A stretch of 64,000 bases of DNA from Streptomyces wuyuanensis (GTDB lineage Bacteria > Actinomycetota > Actinomycetes > Streptomycetales > Streptomycetaceae). This document shows positions 40,526 through 49,606 of this stretch, one piece after another; position 1 is the stretch's first letter; each line of letters starts with the position of its first letter. The position numbers and the translations under genes were made by a program. Below the pieces are notes generated by a model. That model was not told the DNA's origin. It saw only the letters and a list, made by a program, of their open reading frames with translations, and searched no databases. The DNA lies in contig NZ_FNHI01000030.1 in assembly GCF_900103455.1 (NCBI RefSeq), positions 51,436 to 115,435 on the forward strand. Direction: 5' to 3'.

Positions 40526-42124
40526 ATGTCCTTCCCGCTCCTCACCGCGACCGCGGCGCTCCCGGCGCTCGGCGCGATCGCCACCGCCGCCGTCCCGGCC
40601 GGCCGGCGCACCGCCGCCAAGTGGCTGGCGCTGCTGGTCTCCCTGGGCACGCTCGTGCTCGCGGCGGTGATCGCCGTACGGTTCGAGCCCGGCGGCGACC
40701 GCTACCAGCTCACCGAGTCCCACGCCTGGATCGCGGACTTCGGGGTCCGCTACGAACTGGGCGTGGACGGGATCGCGGTGGCGCTGATCGCGCTGACCGC
40801 CGTACTGATCCCGGTGATCATTCTGGCGGGTTGGCATGACGCCGATCCGCTCGAGACCGATTCGCAGAGGTGGCGGCCGACGCAGGGCTTCTTCGCCCTG
40901 ATCCTGTCGGTCGAGGCGATGGTGATCCTCTCCTTCGAGGCCACCGACGTCTTCCTCTTCTACATCCTCTTCGAAGCCATGCTCATCCCGATGTACTTCC
41001 TCATCGGTGGCTTCGGGGACCGTGCCGCACCCGCCCGGCAAGGCGCTGCCGCGACGGGGGGCGGCGAAGAGAACGCCGCGGCCCAGCGCTCCTACGCCGC
41101 CGTGAAGTTCCTCCTCTACAACCTGGCCGGCGGCCTGATCATGCTGGCCGCGGTCATCGGGCTCTACGTCGTGGCGGGGAACTTCTCGCTGACGGAGATC
41201 GCCGAGGCCCGCGCCAACGGCACGCTGGAGATGGCGACCAACACCGAACGGCTGCTGTTCCTCGGCTTCTTCTTCGCCTTCGCGGTGAAGGCGCCGCTGT
41301 GGCCGCTGCACACCTGGCTGCCCAATGCGATGGGCGAGTCGACCGCCCCGGTCGCCGTGCTGATCACGGCCGTGGTCGACAAGGTCGGCACGTTCGCGAT
41401 GCTGCGCTTCTGCCTCGGACTCTTCCCGGAGGCGTCCGAGTGGGCGACCCCGGTGATCCTGGCCCTGGCCCTGATCAGCATCGTCTACGGCGCGCTGCTC
41501 GCCGTCGGGCAGCGCGACATCAAGCGCCTGATCGCCTATGCGTCGATCTCCCACTTCGGCTTCATCATCATGGGCATCTTCGCGATGACGACCCAGGGCC
41601 AGGCCGGAGCCACCCTGTACATGGTCAACCACGGGATCTCGACCGCCGCGCTGATGCTGGTGGCCGGCTTCCTGATCTCGCGGCGCGGCTCCCGGCTCAT
41701 CGCCGACTACGGCGGAGTGCAGAAGGTCGCGCCGATCCTCGCCGGCACCTTCCTCATCGGCGGCCTGGCGACCCTGTCGCTGCCGGGACTGGCGCCGTTC
41801 GTCAGTGAGTTCCTGGTCCTCGTCGGGACGTTCGCGCGCTATCCGGTGGTCGGCGTCATCGCCACCCTCGGCATCGTGCTCGCCGCCCTCTACACGCTGG
41901 TCCTGTACCAGCGGACGATGACCGGGCCGGTGAAGGAGGAGGTGCGGACCCTGCCGGACCTGCGACTGCGCGAGCTGGTGGTGGTCACCCCGCTCATCGC
42001 GCTGCTGATCTTCCTCGGCGTCTATCCGAAGCCGCTGACGGACATCGTCAACCCGGCCGTCGAGCACACCATGTCCGACGTCCAGAAGAAGGACCCCCAG
42101 CCCGAGGTGGAGGCGGCCAAGTGA
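40526..42124 (+). CDS. nuoM: NuoM, complex I antiporter-like subunit
   Basis: A 532-residue subunit with about 14 helices. FYILFEAMLIPMYFLIGGFG near residue 150 has the key Glu, and VKAPLWPLHTWLPNAMGEST near residue 254 the key Lys. An Ala/Gly/Glu-rich cytoplasmic loop near residues 172-190 is longer than in E. coli. ATG 40526 starts five bases after the nuoL stop. The stop overlaps the nuoN GTG. Confidence 0.96.
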   Translation: MSFPLLTATAALPALGAIATAAVPAGRRTAAKWLALLVSLGTLVLAAVIAVRFEPGGDRYQLTESHAWIADFGVRYELGVDGIAVALIALTAVLIPVIILAGWHDADPLETDSQRWRPTQGFFALILSVEAMVILSFEATDVFLFYILFEAMLIPMYFLIGGFGDRAAPARQGAAATGGGEENAAAQRSYAAVKFLLYNLAGGLIMLAAVIGLYVVAGNFSLTEIAEARANGTLEMATNTERLLFLGFFFAFAVKAPLWPLHTWLPNAMGESTAPVAVLITAVVDKVGTFAMLRFCLGLFPEASEWATPVILALALISIVYGALLAVGQRDIKRLIAYASISHFGFIIMGIFAMTTQGQAGATLYMVNHGISTAALMLVAGFLISRRGSRLIADYGGVQKVAPILAGTFLIGGLATLSLPGLAPFVSEFLVLVGTFARYPVVGVIATLGIVLAALYTLVLYQRTMTGPVKEEVRTLPDLRLRELVVVTPLIALLIFLGVYPKPLTDIVNPAVEHTMSDVQKKDPQPEVEAAK

Positions 42125-43770
42125 GCACGACAGCTGTCCACAGCCTGTGGACAACGGCAGCCGAGCCGCTGGACAAGATCCCGGCGCCGCACATCGAGTA
42201 CGCACAGCTCGCGCCCACGCTGATCGTGGTCGGCGCGGCGATCCTCGGTGTGCTGGTCGAGGCCTTCGTCCCGCGCAAGAGCCGCCACTACACACAGGTG
42301 TTCCTCGCCGTCGTCGCGCTGACCGCCGCGTTCGCCGCGGTGGTCGGCCTGGCCGTCGGCGGCTACGGCACGACCAAGGCGCACATCGCGGCTATGGGTG
42401 CCATCGCGGTCGACGGACCCGCCCTGTTCCTGCAGGGCACGATCCTGCTGGCCTCGCTGGTCGCGGTGTTCACGTTCGCCGAGCGCCGCCTCGACCCCGC
42501 GGCGCACGGCAAGCGTGTCGACTCCTTCGCCGCACAGGCCGCCTCCGTGCCGGGCAGCGACAGCGAGAAGGCGGCGGTCAAGGCTGGGTTCACCACCACC
42601 GAGGTGTTCCCGCTGGCCCTCTTCGCCGTCGCCGGAATGCTCGTCTTCCCCGCGGCGAACGACCTGCTGACGCTGTTCATCGCCCTGGAGGTCTTCTCCC
42701 TCCCGCTGTACCTGCTGTGCGCACTGGCCCGCCGCAAGCGGCTCATGTCGCAGGAGGCCGCGGTGAAGTACTTCCTCCTCGGTGCCTTCTCCTCGGCGTT
42801 CCTGCTCTTCGGCATCGCCCTGCTGTACGGCTACGCGGGCTCGGTCTCGTACGCGCGCATCGCGGACGTCGTCGACGGCACGGTCCAGACCATCGACCCG
42901 GCGCTCGCCGGCACGATGGGCAACGACGCCCTGCTGCTCATCGGCGGTGCGCTGATCCTGACCGGGATGCTCTTCAAGGTCGGCGCGGTGCCCTTCCACA
43001 TGTGGACCCCGGACGTCTACCAGGGCGCGCCGACCCCGATCACCGGCTTCATGGCGGCGGCCACCAAGGTCGCGGCCTTCGGCGCGCTGCTCCGACTGCT
43101 GTACGTGGTGCTGCCCGGCCTGCGCTGGGACTGGCGCCCGGTCATGTGGGCGATCGCCATCGTCACCATGCTGGGCGGCGCGATCGTCGCCATCACCCAG
43201 ACCGACATCAAGCGGCTCCTCGCGTACTCCTCCATCGCACACGCCGGCTTCATCCTGGCCGGTGTCATCGCGGTGACCCCGGACGGTGTCTCGTCGGTGC
43301 TCTTCTACCTGCTCGCGTACTCCTTCGTCACCATCGGCGCGTTCGCGGTGGTCACGCTGGTGCGCGACGCGGGCGGCGAGGCCACGCACCTGTCCAAGTG
43401 GGCCGGTCTCGGCAGGCGGTCGCCCCTGGTGGCGGCGGTCTTCGCGGTGTTCCTGCTGGCCTTCGCCGGCATCCCGCTCACATCGGGCTTCTCCGGGAAG
43501 TTCGCGGTCTTCCGGGCGGCCGCCGAGGGAGGCGCCGGAGCACTGGTCGTGGTCGGTGTGATCTCGTCCGCGATCGCCGCGTTCTTCTACATCAGGGTCA
43601 TCGTGCTGATGTTCTTCAGCGAGCCGAAGCCGGAAGGCCCGACGGTAGCCGTCCCGTCCCCGCTGACGACGACGACGATCGCGGTCGGCGTCGCGGTCAC
43701 GCTGGTGCTCGGTGTGGCACCGCAGTACTTCCTGGACCTGGCGGGCCAGGCGAGCGTGTTCGTGCGGTAG
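42121..43770 (+). CDS. nuoN: NuoN, complex I antiporter-like subunit
   Basis: A 549-residue subunit with about 14 helices. FKVGAVPFHMWTPDVYQGAP near residue 287 and the LLAYSSIAHAGFILAG block near residue 366 are typical. A loop near residues 128-155 carries an actinomycete insertion. GTG 42121 overlaps the nuoM stop. Codons 5-12 contain an inverted pair of DnaA-box-like sequences, listed separately. A strong hairpin ends the operon. Confidence 0.96.
   Translation: MSTTAVHSLWTTAAEPLDKIPAPHIEYAQLAPTLIVVGAAILGVLVEAFVPRKSRHYTQVFLAVVALTAAFAAVVGLAVGGYGTTKAHIAAMGAIAVDGPALFLQGTILLASLVAVFTFAERRLDPAAHGKRVDSFAAQAASVPGSDSEKAAVKAGFTTTEVFPLALFAVAGMLVFPAANDLLTLFIALEVFSLPLYLLCALARRKRLMSQEAAVKYFLLGAFSSAFLLFGIALLYGYAGSVSYARIADVVDGTVQTIDPALAGTMGNDALLLIGGALILTGMLFKVGAVPFHMWTPDVYQGAPTPITGFMAAATKVAAFGALLRLLYVVLPGLRWDWRPVMWAIAIVTMLGGAIVAITQTDIKRLLAYSSIAHAGFILAGVIAVTPDGVSSVLFYLLAYSFVTIGAFAVVTLVRDAGGEATHLSKWAGLGRRSPLVAAVFAVFLLAFAGIPLTSGFSGKFAVFRAAAEGGAGALVVVGVISSAIAAFFYIRVIVLMFFSEPKPEGPTVAVPSPLTTTTIAVGVAVTLVLGVAPQYFLDLAGQASVFVR
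42134..42154. promoter_or_regulatory. Inverted pair of DnaA-box-like nonamers inside the start of nuoN
   Basis: CTGTCCACA (42134-42142, plus strand) faces TTGTCCACA (42146-42154, minus strand). The second is the strict Streptomyces DnaA box and the first differs at one base. Together they make a 19-base perfect inverted repeat (42135-42153) whose transcript can fold as an 8 bp stem with a GCC loop directly after the nuoN start codon. Confidence 0.45.
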
Positions 43771-43805
43771 GCGCGGGCCGCGGGGGGATTCCCCGCACAC
43801 GGTCG

Positions 43806-43850
43806 GCGCGAGGGCCCGGCACCTCTCGGAGGGGTGCCGGGCCCTCGCGC
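43806..43850 (+). terminator. Strong terminator of the nuo operon
   Basis: A perfect 18 bp GC-rich stem (43806-43823 with 43833-43850) and a nine-base loop, 35 bases after the nuoN stop. Confidence 0.9.
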
Positions 43851-43933
43851 TGCCCACGCCCACCCGGCCGGGCCGCCCGAAAGCGACTACGCTCGGTCAT
43901 GGGGCGAGGTCCGGCGGGTCGAGGAGGATTGTC

Positions 43934-44083
43934 ATGACCGACCAGTACCAGGAGCCCGAGTACACCACCCCCTCCCAGGCCGAGGGCGAGGACCGGGACT
44001 CGACAGAGGAACAGCACCCCGATGTCGACCGGACCACGCCGTCCCAGGCCGAGGGCGAGCGCGTCGCCGACGACCGGACCTGA
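43934..44083 (+). CDS. Small acidic hypothetical protein with a repeated TTPSQAEGE motif
   Basis: A 49-residue, very acidic and hydrophilic protein with no hydrophobic core. The nonamer TTPSQAEGE occurs twice, at about residues 11-19 and 34-42, each followed by a charged segment. ATG 43934 is preceded by GGAGGA at good spacing, which supports translation. The protein is probably disordered. The family is not one I recognise. The gene stands between the nuo terminator and a 19 bp inverted repeat. Confidence 0.6.
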   Translation: MTDQYQEPEYTTPSQAEGEDRDSTEEQHPDVDRTTPSQAEGERVADDRT

Positions 44084-44180
44084 CCCGGCCTGACCGGGGC
44101 CGAGCGGGACCCTTCCGCCGCCCCTCCCCGTCCGGCTCGGTCCGTCCCGTCTCCGGCCTCTCCCGCCGGTCCCGGGCAAC

Positions 44181-44228
44181 CCGCGATCAAGGTTCGGCGT
44201 CCTCCAAGGCGCCGAACCTTGATCGCGG
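44181..44228. terminator. Perfect 19 bp inverted repeat, less GC-rich than its neighbours
   Basis: CCGCGATCAAGGTTCGGCG (44181-44199) is repeated inverted at 44210-44228 around a ten-base loop. It follows the small acidic gene by about 100 bases and ends 15 bases before the next start. It is most simply a terminator, but its AT content and closeness to the next GTG leave a regulatory role open. Confidence 0.6.
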
Positions 44229-44243
44229 ACACGGGGGGACGAG

Positions 44244-44594
44244 GTGGACACCTCAACGGAGAAGACGCAGGGCACCGTGGGGCAGGACGGACCCGACCCG
44301 GGGCAGGAGCCCGGGCAATCGGAGTGGCGCAAGCGCCCGAGCAGTGCCGACACCTGGCCGACGGTGGTGCTGCTCCCCGCGCTCCTGCTGCTGAGGTTCT
44401 TCGGGGAACAGGGCTGGGCCTACTGGACCGGGGCCGTCATCGGCGTCCTGGGCATGGCCGGGGCCGCCGTCGAGGGAACGGCGGCCGTACGGCACCTGCT
44501 GAACGGCCGCAGGCCGTGGGTCGCCGTCTGGGTCCTGCTGGTCCTGGTGTCGGCGTCACTGGTCCTGGTGCTCAGACTCGCCGATCACTGGTGA
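44244..44594 (+). CDS. Small membrane protein with three predicted helices
   Basis: A 116-residue protein. Residues 1-38 are hydrophilic and acidic; hydrophobic helices follow near 39-52, 57-76 and 91-110. No known domain is recognised. GTG 44244 follows GGGGGACGAG. The strong inverted repeat just upstream implies its own promoter lies inside or downstream of that repeat, or that it depends on read-through. Unlinked in function to its neighbours as far as can be seen. Confidence 0.6.
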   Translation: MDTSTEKTQGTVGQDGPDPGQEPGQSEWRKRPSSADTWPTVVLLPALLLLRFFGEQGWAYWTGAVIGVLGMAGAAVEGTAAVRHLLNGRRPWVAVWVLLVLVSASLVLVLRLADHW

Positions 44595-44827
44595 CGCTCC
44601 GGGCCTGCACCGGCCTGCGTACTTTCGGCGTCGCGGCCGTTCGTGGCCGTCACCCGGGCCGCGGGGGCAGCGGTGAGCGCCCCCTGCCGGCGTGCACCGG
44701 AAGGCGTTCGGCGGGCCGGCGCCGGTGGCTCCGACGCCTGCCCGCCGATGGTGCCGCGGCAGTACCGCGCCGCCTCGGAGGCCCGAGCCGCGCCTCCGGC
44801 CTGCTGCCACGAGGGCGGGGCAGCCCT

Positions 44828-46057
44828 TCAGCCGGCGGCGGGCGCGATCCGGCCCGTGACCTCGCCGAGGCCGACCTTCACGCCGTCCGGACCGGGTGCC
44901 CATGCGGTGATGGTCACCTCGTCGCCGTCCTCCAGGAAGGTCCGCTTCCCGTAGGGCAGCTCGAGCGGGTCACGGCCGTTCCAGGTGAGCTCGAGGAGCG
45001 AGCCGCGCTGGTGGACGTCGGGGCCGCTGACCGTGCCGGAGCCGTAGAGGTCCCCGGAGCGCAGCGAGGCGCCGTTGACGGTCATGTGGGCCAGCTGCTG
45101 CGCCGCGGTCCAGTACATGGTGGCGAACGGCGGCTCGGACACGATCTGCCCGTTGATGGCGACGGAGATACGCAGGTCGAAGCCGCCCGGCTCCTCGTCG
45201 CCGGAATCGTCGAGGTACGGCAGGAGACCGAAGTCCCTGGCGGGCGGGGAGACCCGGGCCGCGTCCAGGGCCTCCAGCGGAGTGACCCAGGCGGACACGG
45301 AGGTGGCGAAGGACTTGCCGAGGAAGGGGCCGAGGGGCACGTACTCCCAGGCCTGGATGTCGCGCGCGGACCAGTCGTTGAGCAGTTGGAGCCCGAAGAC
45401 GTGGTCGCGGAACCCGTTCAGCGGGACGGGCCGGCCGAGCTCGGACGGGGTGCCGACGACGAAGCCGACCTCGGCCTCGATGTCCAGCTTGACCGACGGG
45501 CCGAACACGGGGGCCGGGTCGCTGGGGGCCTTCCGCTGACCGGAGGGGCGGACGACCTCGGTGCCGGAGACGACGACGGTTCCGGAGCGGCCGTGGTAAC
45601 CGATCGGCAGGTGCTTCCAGTTGGGCGTGAGCGGCTCGCCGTCCGGGCGGAAGATGCGGCCCACGTTGGTGGCGTGGTGCTCGCTGGCGTAGAAGTCGAC
45701 GTAGTCGGCGACGTCGTACGGGAGGTGGAGGGTCACCGAGCCGAGCGGGTGGAGCAGCGGCTCGATGTCCCGGCGGTGGGCCGGCACCGTGACCCATGCG
45801 GTGAGCGCTCGGCGCACGTCCCGCCAGGCGGTGCGGCCGGCCGCGAGCAGCGGGCCGAGACCCGGCTGGGCGAGCAGCGCCGCGTACGGGGAGCCGAGGG
45901 TGTGCGCCGCGGCGCCGGCGTCGAGCACGTGGCCGCCGATCCGGACCCCGAGCCGGCGCCGGTCCGGCTCGTCCGCCGTGGTGAAGACGCCGTACGGGAG
46001 GTTGTGCGGGCCGAAGGGATCGCCCTCGGCCAGATCGAGCGGGCTCTGCTCGGGCAT
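44828..46057 (-). CDS. fahA: Fumarylacetoacetase (tyrosine degradation)
   Basis: A 409-residue enzyme that splits fumarylacetoacetate to fumarate and acetoacetate, the last step of tyrosine/homogentisate breakdown. The N-terminal SH3-like domain spans residues 1-105 and the FAH catalytic domain follows. Visible active-site blocks are VDFYASEHHATNVGR near residue 111 (Asp and catalytic His), KLDIEAEVGFVVG near residue 185 (metal-binding Glu), and LQLLNDWSARDIQAWEYVPL near residue 216. ATG 46057 gives the usual length. No other homogentisate genes are in the window. Confidence 0.94.
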   Translation of the reverse strand: MPEQSPLDLAEGDPFGPHNLPYGVFTTADEPDRRRLGVRIGGHVLDAGAAAHTLGSPYAALLAQPGLGPLLAAGRTAWRDVRRALTAWVTVPAHRRDIEPLLHPLGSVTLHLPYDVADYVDFYASEHHATNVGRIFRPDGEPLTPNWKHLPIGYHGRSGTVVVSGTEVVRPSGQRKAPSDPAPVFGPSVKLDIEAEVGFVVGTPSELGRPVPLNGFRDHVFGLQLLNDWSARDIQAWEYVPLGPFLGKSFATSVSAWVTPLEALDAARVSPPARDFGLLPYLDDSGDEEPGGFDLRISVAINGQIVSEPPFATMYWTAAQQLAHMTVNGASLRSGDLYGSGTVSGPDVHQRGSLLELTWNGRDPLELPYGKRTFLEDGDEVTITAWAPGPDGVKVGLGEVTGRIAPAAG

Positions 46058-46169
46058 CGGTGCTTGCCTCGCTTTCCACGTGTGTGGAGGACACGTTACG
46101 TGGACCGTGCAGCCGGCGTCAGGGCCCACTCGGACACCCGGCACGGGGCCGACCGGCGCGGTGGTTCCG

Positions 46170-48311
46170 TCAGCCCGCCGTCCTCGGGATCCGCTTCTGC
46201 CAGGTGCGGTGGAAGACCACCTCGCGGCCGTGGCGGCACACCACCTCGTCGGTGGTGAGGAAGTCCTCCTCGTCGCAGCCGATCTCGGAGCGGGTCTCGA
46301 CCGTGGTGTCCCAGCCCTGGTCCGGGCGGTGGAGGCGGATCGTCCACTCGGTGCAGGCCCTCGCGGACAGCGGGTCCCGCTCCCTGATCGAGTACGACTC
46401 CGCGCTCCTCTCGGTGTGTTCGAGACCGTCCGGGTGCACGCGGGTGCCGGGGTCGTGGGAGAGCTCCAGCCGCCATTCGCCCTTGGCGACGTCGCGGACC
46501 ACCAGCCGTCCGGGGCGCGGCGGATCCAGTGTGACGGCCGTGACGACGCCGAGCGGTTCGGCGTGCTCCGGTTCCCCGAAGGCGATCGTGCCGGCGGACC
46601 TGGGGCCCTCGGGCGCGGCGCGGACGGGGAGTTCGAGGAAGGAGCCGTCCGGGTCGAGCGTGAAGCCCGCGGAGTCCGCCCGCGGCCAGATCCAGGGCCA
46701 GTAGGCGGAGGAGACGGCCAGCCTGATGCGCCGTCCGGCGGCGAAGGCGTGGCCGGCGGCGCCGAGCTCGAAGGAGACGTCCTCGGTGGCGCCGGCCTGC
46801 CAGTCGTCCGCGCGGTCCCGCCCGGCCCGGGACGAGAGGTCGAGCGCGCCCCGTGTCACGAGCGTCGACGAGCCGTCGGGCGCCACGTCGCACAAGCGGG
46901 CGACGACCTGTCCGTGGGGTGCGTCCAGGCGCAGCCGCAGGGTCACGCGCGGCCGTCCGAGAATCTCCGTCCGCTCGGTGACCGCGAACTCGAAGCTCAC
47001 GGATTTCGCGTCCTCGTCCCGCTGGTCGGGCGGCAGGTCGGCGTCCTCACCGGAGGGCGTGAAGCTTCCGGCGTCCAGCCCCGTGTGCTGCGGTGAGTCG
47101 ACGAGCGGCGGCGGGCCCCGGAACGCGTACGCCACCGGGGTGACCCTGGGGGACGGCCACACGGGCTCGCCGTCCCAGCGGCCGGGCAGTTCCTCGTAGG
47201 CCGTCGCGGGCGCGTGGGACTCGGTGACCCAGAAGCGGAGCAGCGGTTCCGCCATCACACCGGCGTCCGTGCGGGTGCCCGTGCCGTCGCCCGTTCCCCC
47301 GTCGGTGCCGGTGCCGGTGCCGGTGCCCGGGCCGGTGGAGGTGCCGGCCGTCACCGGCCGGTCCGTGCCGCTGCCGCGTCCGGCCCGCACCGTGGCGTCG
47401 CCCCGCAGCCAGTGGTCCCACCAGCGCAGCGTCTCCTGGAGGAAGCCGATCGCGGGGCCCGGCGTGTGCTCCTGGTCCGGGTACTCGTGCGGCCAGGGCC
47501 CGATGATCCCCCGCGTCCGCGCCGGGTCCAGCTCGCCGACGAGCCTGAGGACCGTGTCCCGGTACGGGTCCTGCCAGCCGCCGACGGCGAGCACCGCCGC
47601 CCGGATAGCGCCGTAGTCCTCACAGATGCTGCCGTGCTTCCAGTACTCGTCCCGCGTGCGGTGGGCGAGCCAGTTGTGGTGGAGGGGCTCGAGGGCCTCC
47701 AGCCGGCTCCGCCACAGTTCGCGCCAGTCGTCACCGGCGTACACCGGGTCGGGCGGCCGGGCGCCGAAGGCGAGCAGGGTCGCGGCCCGGGAAGCGGTGC
47801 CGGCGGCGGCCACGGCCCCGCCGATGCGGTGCACGTCGTTGTCGTACCTGTCGTCGGTGGAGCAGACCGTGACGACGGCCTTCAGCGGCTCCGGTGCGAG
47901 CGCCGCGATCTGCAGGGCACTGGTGCCGCCCCAGGACACCCCGAACATGCCCACCCGGCCCGCGCACCACGGCTGCCGGGCGAGCCATTCGACGACGGCG
48001 GCCCCGTCCGCCTGCTCCGCCGCCGTGTACTCGTCCCCGGGCACGCCCTCGCTGTTGCCGTGGCCGCGGACGTCGACGCGCACGGAGGCGTAGCCGTGCC
48101 CCGCGTACCAGGGGTGGCGCTGCCGGTCCGCGGCCGCGGTCCAGTCGCTCAGCCGGTAGGGCAGGTATTCGAGCAGGGCAGGGACGGGCTCGTCGGTGAC
48201 CGGTCGCCAGACGCGGCCGTACAGCAGGGTCGTGCCCCCCGAGGCGTCGGGCACCGGGATGCGGACGTCGTCGCGGCGGGTCTCGTACGGGTAGTCGTTG
48301 CGGATCCTCAT
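46170..48311 (-). CDS. CocE/NonD-family serine hydrolase (X-Pro dipeptidyl-peptidase type)
   Basis: A 713-residue alpha/beta hydrolase, somewhat longer than usual for CocE/NonD proteins (about 550-680). The oxyanion/loop segment VDVRGHGNSEG is near residue 79, the nucleophile elbow is GMFGVSWGGTSAL near residue 121, and the C-terminal jelly-roll is typical of this family. An insertion near residues 320-350 is an almost pure Gly/Thr repeat encoded by tandem GGTGCC hexamers, lying within the catalytic domain. Likely substrates are esters or peptides. ATG 48311 is used. It is 112 bp upstream of fahA on the same strand. Confidence 0.86.
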   Translation of the reverse strand: MRIRNDYPYETRRDDVRIPVPDASGGTTLLYGRVWRPVTDEPVPALLEYLPYRLSDWTAAADRQRHPWYAGHGYASVRVDVRGHGNSEGVPGDEYTAAEQADGAAVVEWLARQPWCAGRVGMFGVSWGGTSALQIAALAPEPLKAVVTVCSTDDRYDNDVHRIGGAVAAAGTASRAATLLAFGARPPDPVYAGDDWRELWRSRLEALEPLHHNWLAHRTRDEYWKHGSICEDYGAIRAAVLAVGGWQDPYRDTVLRLVGELDPARTRGIIGPWPHEYPDQEHTPGPAIGFLQETLRWWDHWLRGDATVRAGRGSGTDRPVTAGTSTGPGTGTGTGTDGGTGDGTGTRTDAGVMAEPLLRFWVTESHAPATAYEELPGRWDGEPVWPSPRVTPVAYAFRGPPPLVDSPQHTGLDAGSFTPSGEDADLPPDQRDEDAKSVSFEFAVTERTEILGRPRVTLRLRLDAPHGQVVARLCDVAPDGSSTLVTRGALDLSSRAGRDRADDWQAGATEDVSFELGAAGHAFAAGRRIRLAVSSAYWPWIWPRADSAGFTLDPDGSFLELPVRAAPEGPRSAGTIAFGEPEHAEPLGVVTAVTLDPPRPGRLVVRDVAKGEWRLELSHDPGTRVHPDGLEHTERSAESYSIRERDPLSARACTEWTIRLHRPDQGWDTTVETRSEIGCDEEDFLTTDEVVCRHGREVVFHRTWQKRIPRTAG
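47304..47327. repeat. Four tandem GGTGCC hexamers inside the CocE-like gene
   Basis: Four exact GGTGCC units in register with the reading frame, encoding alternating Gly and Thr on the minus strand; degenerate copies extend the tract on both sides. Being a multiple of three, unit gain or loss would not shift the frame. Confidence 0.75.
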
Positions 48312-48533
48312 GACGGTGGCCCCGGCGGACTCGGCACACCCCTCCGGGTGCCTGCGCCCGCCCGGCGGAAGGGGACGCGACGGCCTTCGCCGGGCCGGTC
48401 CGCGCACGTCCTGACGGGCACAGTCGCGATTCTGGACAAAGCTCTCACATCCAGTCGTATGAGCTGATCACGAACATACCGGGGGAGGCGGGAAGGCGCC
48501 CATGGTGATCGAAAGGCGACCGGATACGCTGAC

Positions 48534-48562
48534 TTGAGTGGTGACAGCGACACATCGACAAT
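48534..48562 (+). promoter_or_regulatory. Candidate promoter of the polyprenyl synthase gene
   Basis: TTGAGT (48534-48539) and GACAAT (48557-48562) are separated by 17 bp. Initiation near 48569 would leave a 27-base leader ending in an AGGAG ribosome site. Confidence 0.4.
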
Positions 48563-48595
48563 CCGTGTGATCGTCAGCAGACAGGAGTACCTCTC

Positions 48596-49606
48596 GTGAC
48601 CGTCGTCGGGCCGTTCGGGCTGAGCGTGCGGGACCAGGCTCTTGAGGCCGATGTCCAGACCGGATTGGCGGCCGTCGAGTCGGGGCTGCTCGATGCCACC
48701 AAGAGCGAGGTGCCCTTCATCACGGAGGCCGCGCAGCACCTCGTCCGTGCCGGCGGGAAGCGGTTCCGGCCGCTCCTGGTGATGCTGGCGGCCCAGTTCG
48801 GCGACCCCGACGCTCCGGGCGTCGTCCCCTCGGCCGTCGTCGTCGAGCTGACCCATCTGGCGACGCTTTACCACGACGACGTGATGGACGAGGCCGAGGT
48901 CCGCCGCGGGGTGCCCAGCGCCAACGCCCGCTGGGGGAACTCCCTGGCAGTCCTCACCGGCGACTTCCTCTTCGCCCGCGCCTCGCACATCCTGGCCGAC
49001 CTCGGCCCCGAGGCGGTCCGCATCCAGGCCGAGGCGTTCGAACGCCTCGTGACCGGCCAGATCCTGGAGACGGCGGGCCCGCGCGACGGCCGGGACCCGG
49101 TCGAGCACTACCTGGACGTCCTCCGGGGCAAGACCGGGTCGCTCGTCGCCGTCTCCTGCCGCTTCGGCGCGATGATGTCGGGCGCGGACGAGCGCGTCAC
49201 CGACGTCCTCACCCAGTACGGCGAGCGCCTCGGTGTCGCCTTCCAGCTCGCCGACGACGTCCTCGACATCGCGTCCGACTCGCACGAGTCCGGGAAGACC
49301 CCCGGCACCGACCTGCGCGAGGGCATCGCCACCCTGCCGGTGCTCCGGCTGCAGGAGCAGGCGTCCGCGCACGGCCTGCCGGAGGACCTCGAGCTGGTGG
49401 AACTGCTCGCCGGTGATCTGACGGACGACGCCCGGCACGCCGAAGCGCTGGCGAGGCTGCGGGTCCACTCCGCCCTCGAACAGGCCAGGCGGGACACCGT
49501 GCGGTACGCGCAGGAGGCCCGCGCGATGCTGGCGGCGCTTCCCGAGTGCACCGCGAGGGCCGCGCTGGAGGAGCTGTGCGACGCGGTGGTCCACCGCGCG
49601 GGCTGA
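48596..49606 (+). CDS. Long-chain polyprenyl diphosphate synthase (menaquinone side chain)
   Basis: A 336-residue all-helical trans-prenyltransferase. The first Asp-rich motif DDVMD is at residues 94-98 and the second, DDVLD, at 220-224; GGKRFRPLL near residue 49 binds the isopentenyl diphosphate. Small residues before the first motif fit a long-chain product such as nonaprenyl diphosphate, which Streptomyces needs for menaquinone-9. It would supply the tail to MqnP. GTG 48596 follows AGGAG. It is divergent from the CocE-like gene across 284 bp. Confidence 0.92.
   Translation: MTVVGPFGLSVRDQALEADVQTGLAAVESGLLDATKSEVPFITEAAQHLVRAGGKRFRPLLVMLAAQFGDPDAPGVVPSAVVVELTHLATLYHDDVMDEAEVRRGVPSANARWGNSLAVLTGDFLFARASHILADLGPEAVRIQAEAFERLVTGQILETAGPRDGRDPVEHYLDVLRGKTGSLVAVSCRFGAMMSGADERVTDVLTQYGERLGVAFQLADDVLDIASDSHESGKTPGTDLREGIATLPVLRLQEQASAHGLPEDLELVELLAGDLTDDARHAEALARLRVHSALEQARRDTVRYAQEARAMLAALPECTARAALEELCDAVVHRAG

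Noticed and set aside
40451..43863. Two long minus-strand frames opposite nuoM and nuoN
   Set aside because: They are shadows of complex I genes, rich in Asp/Gly/His/Arg, with no hydrophobic or domain structure.
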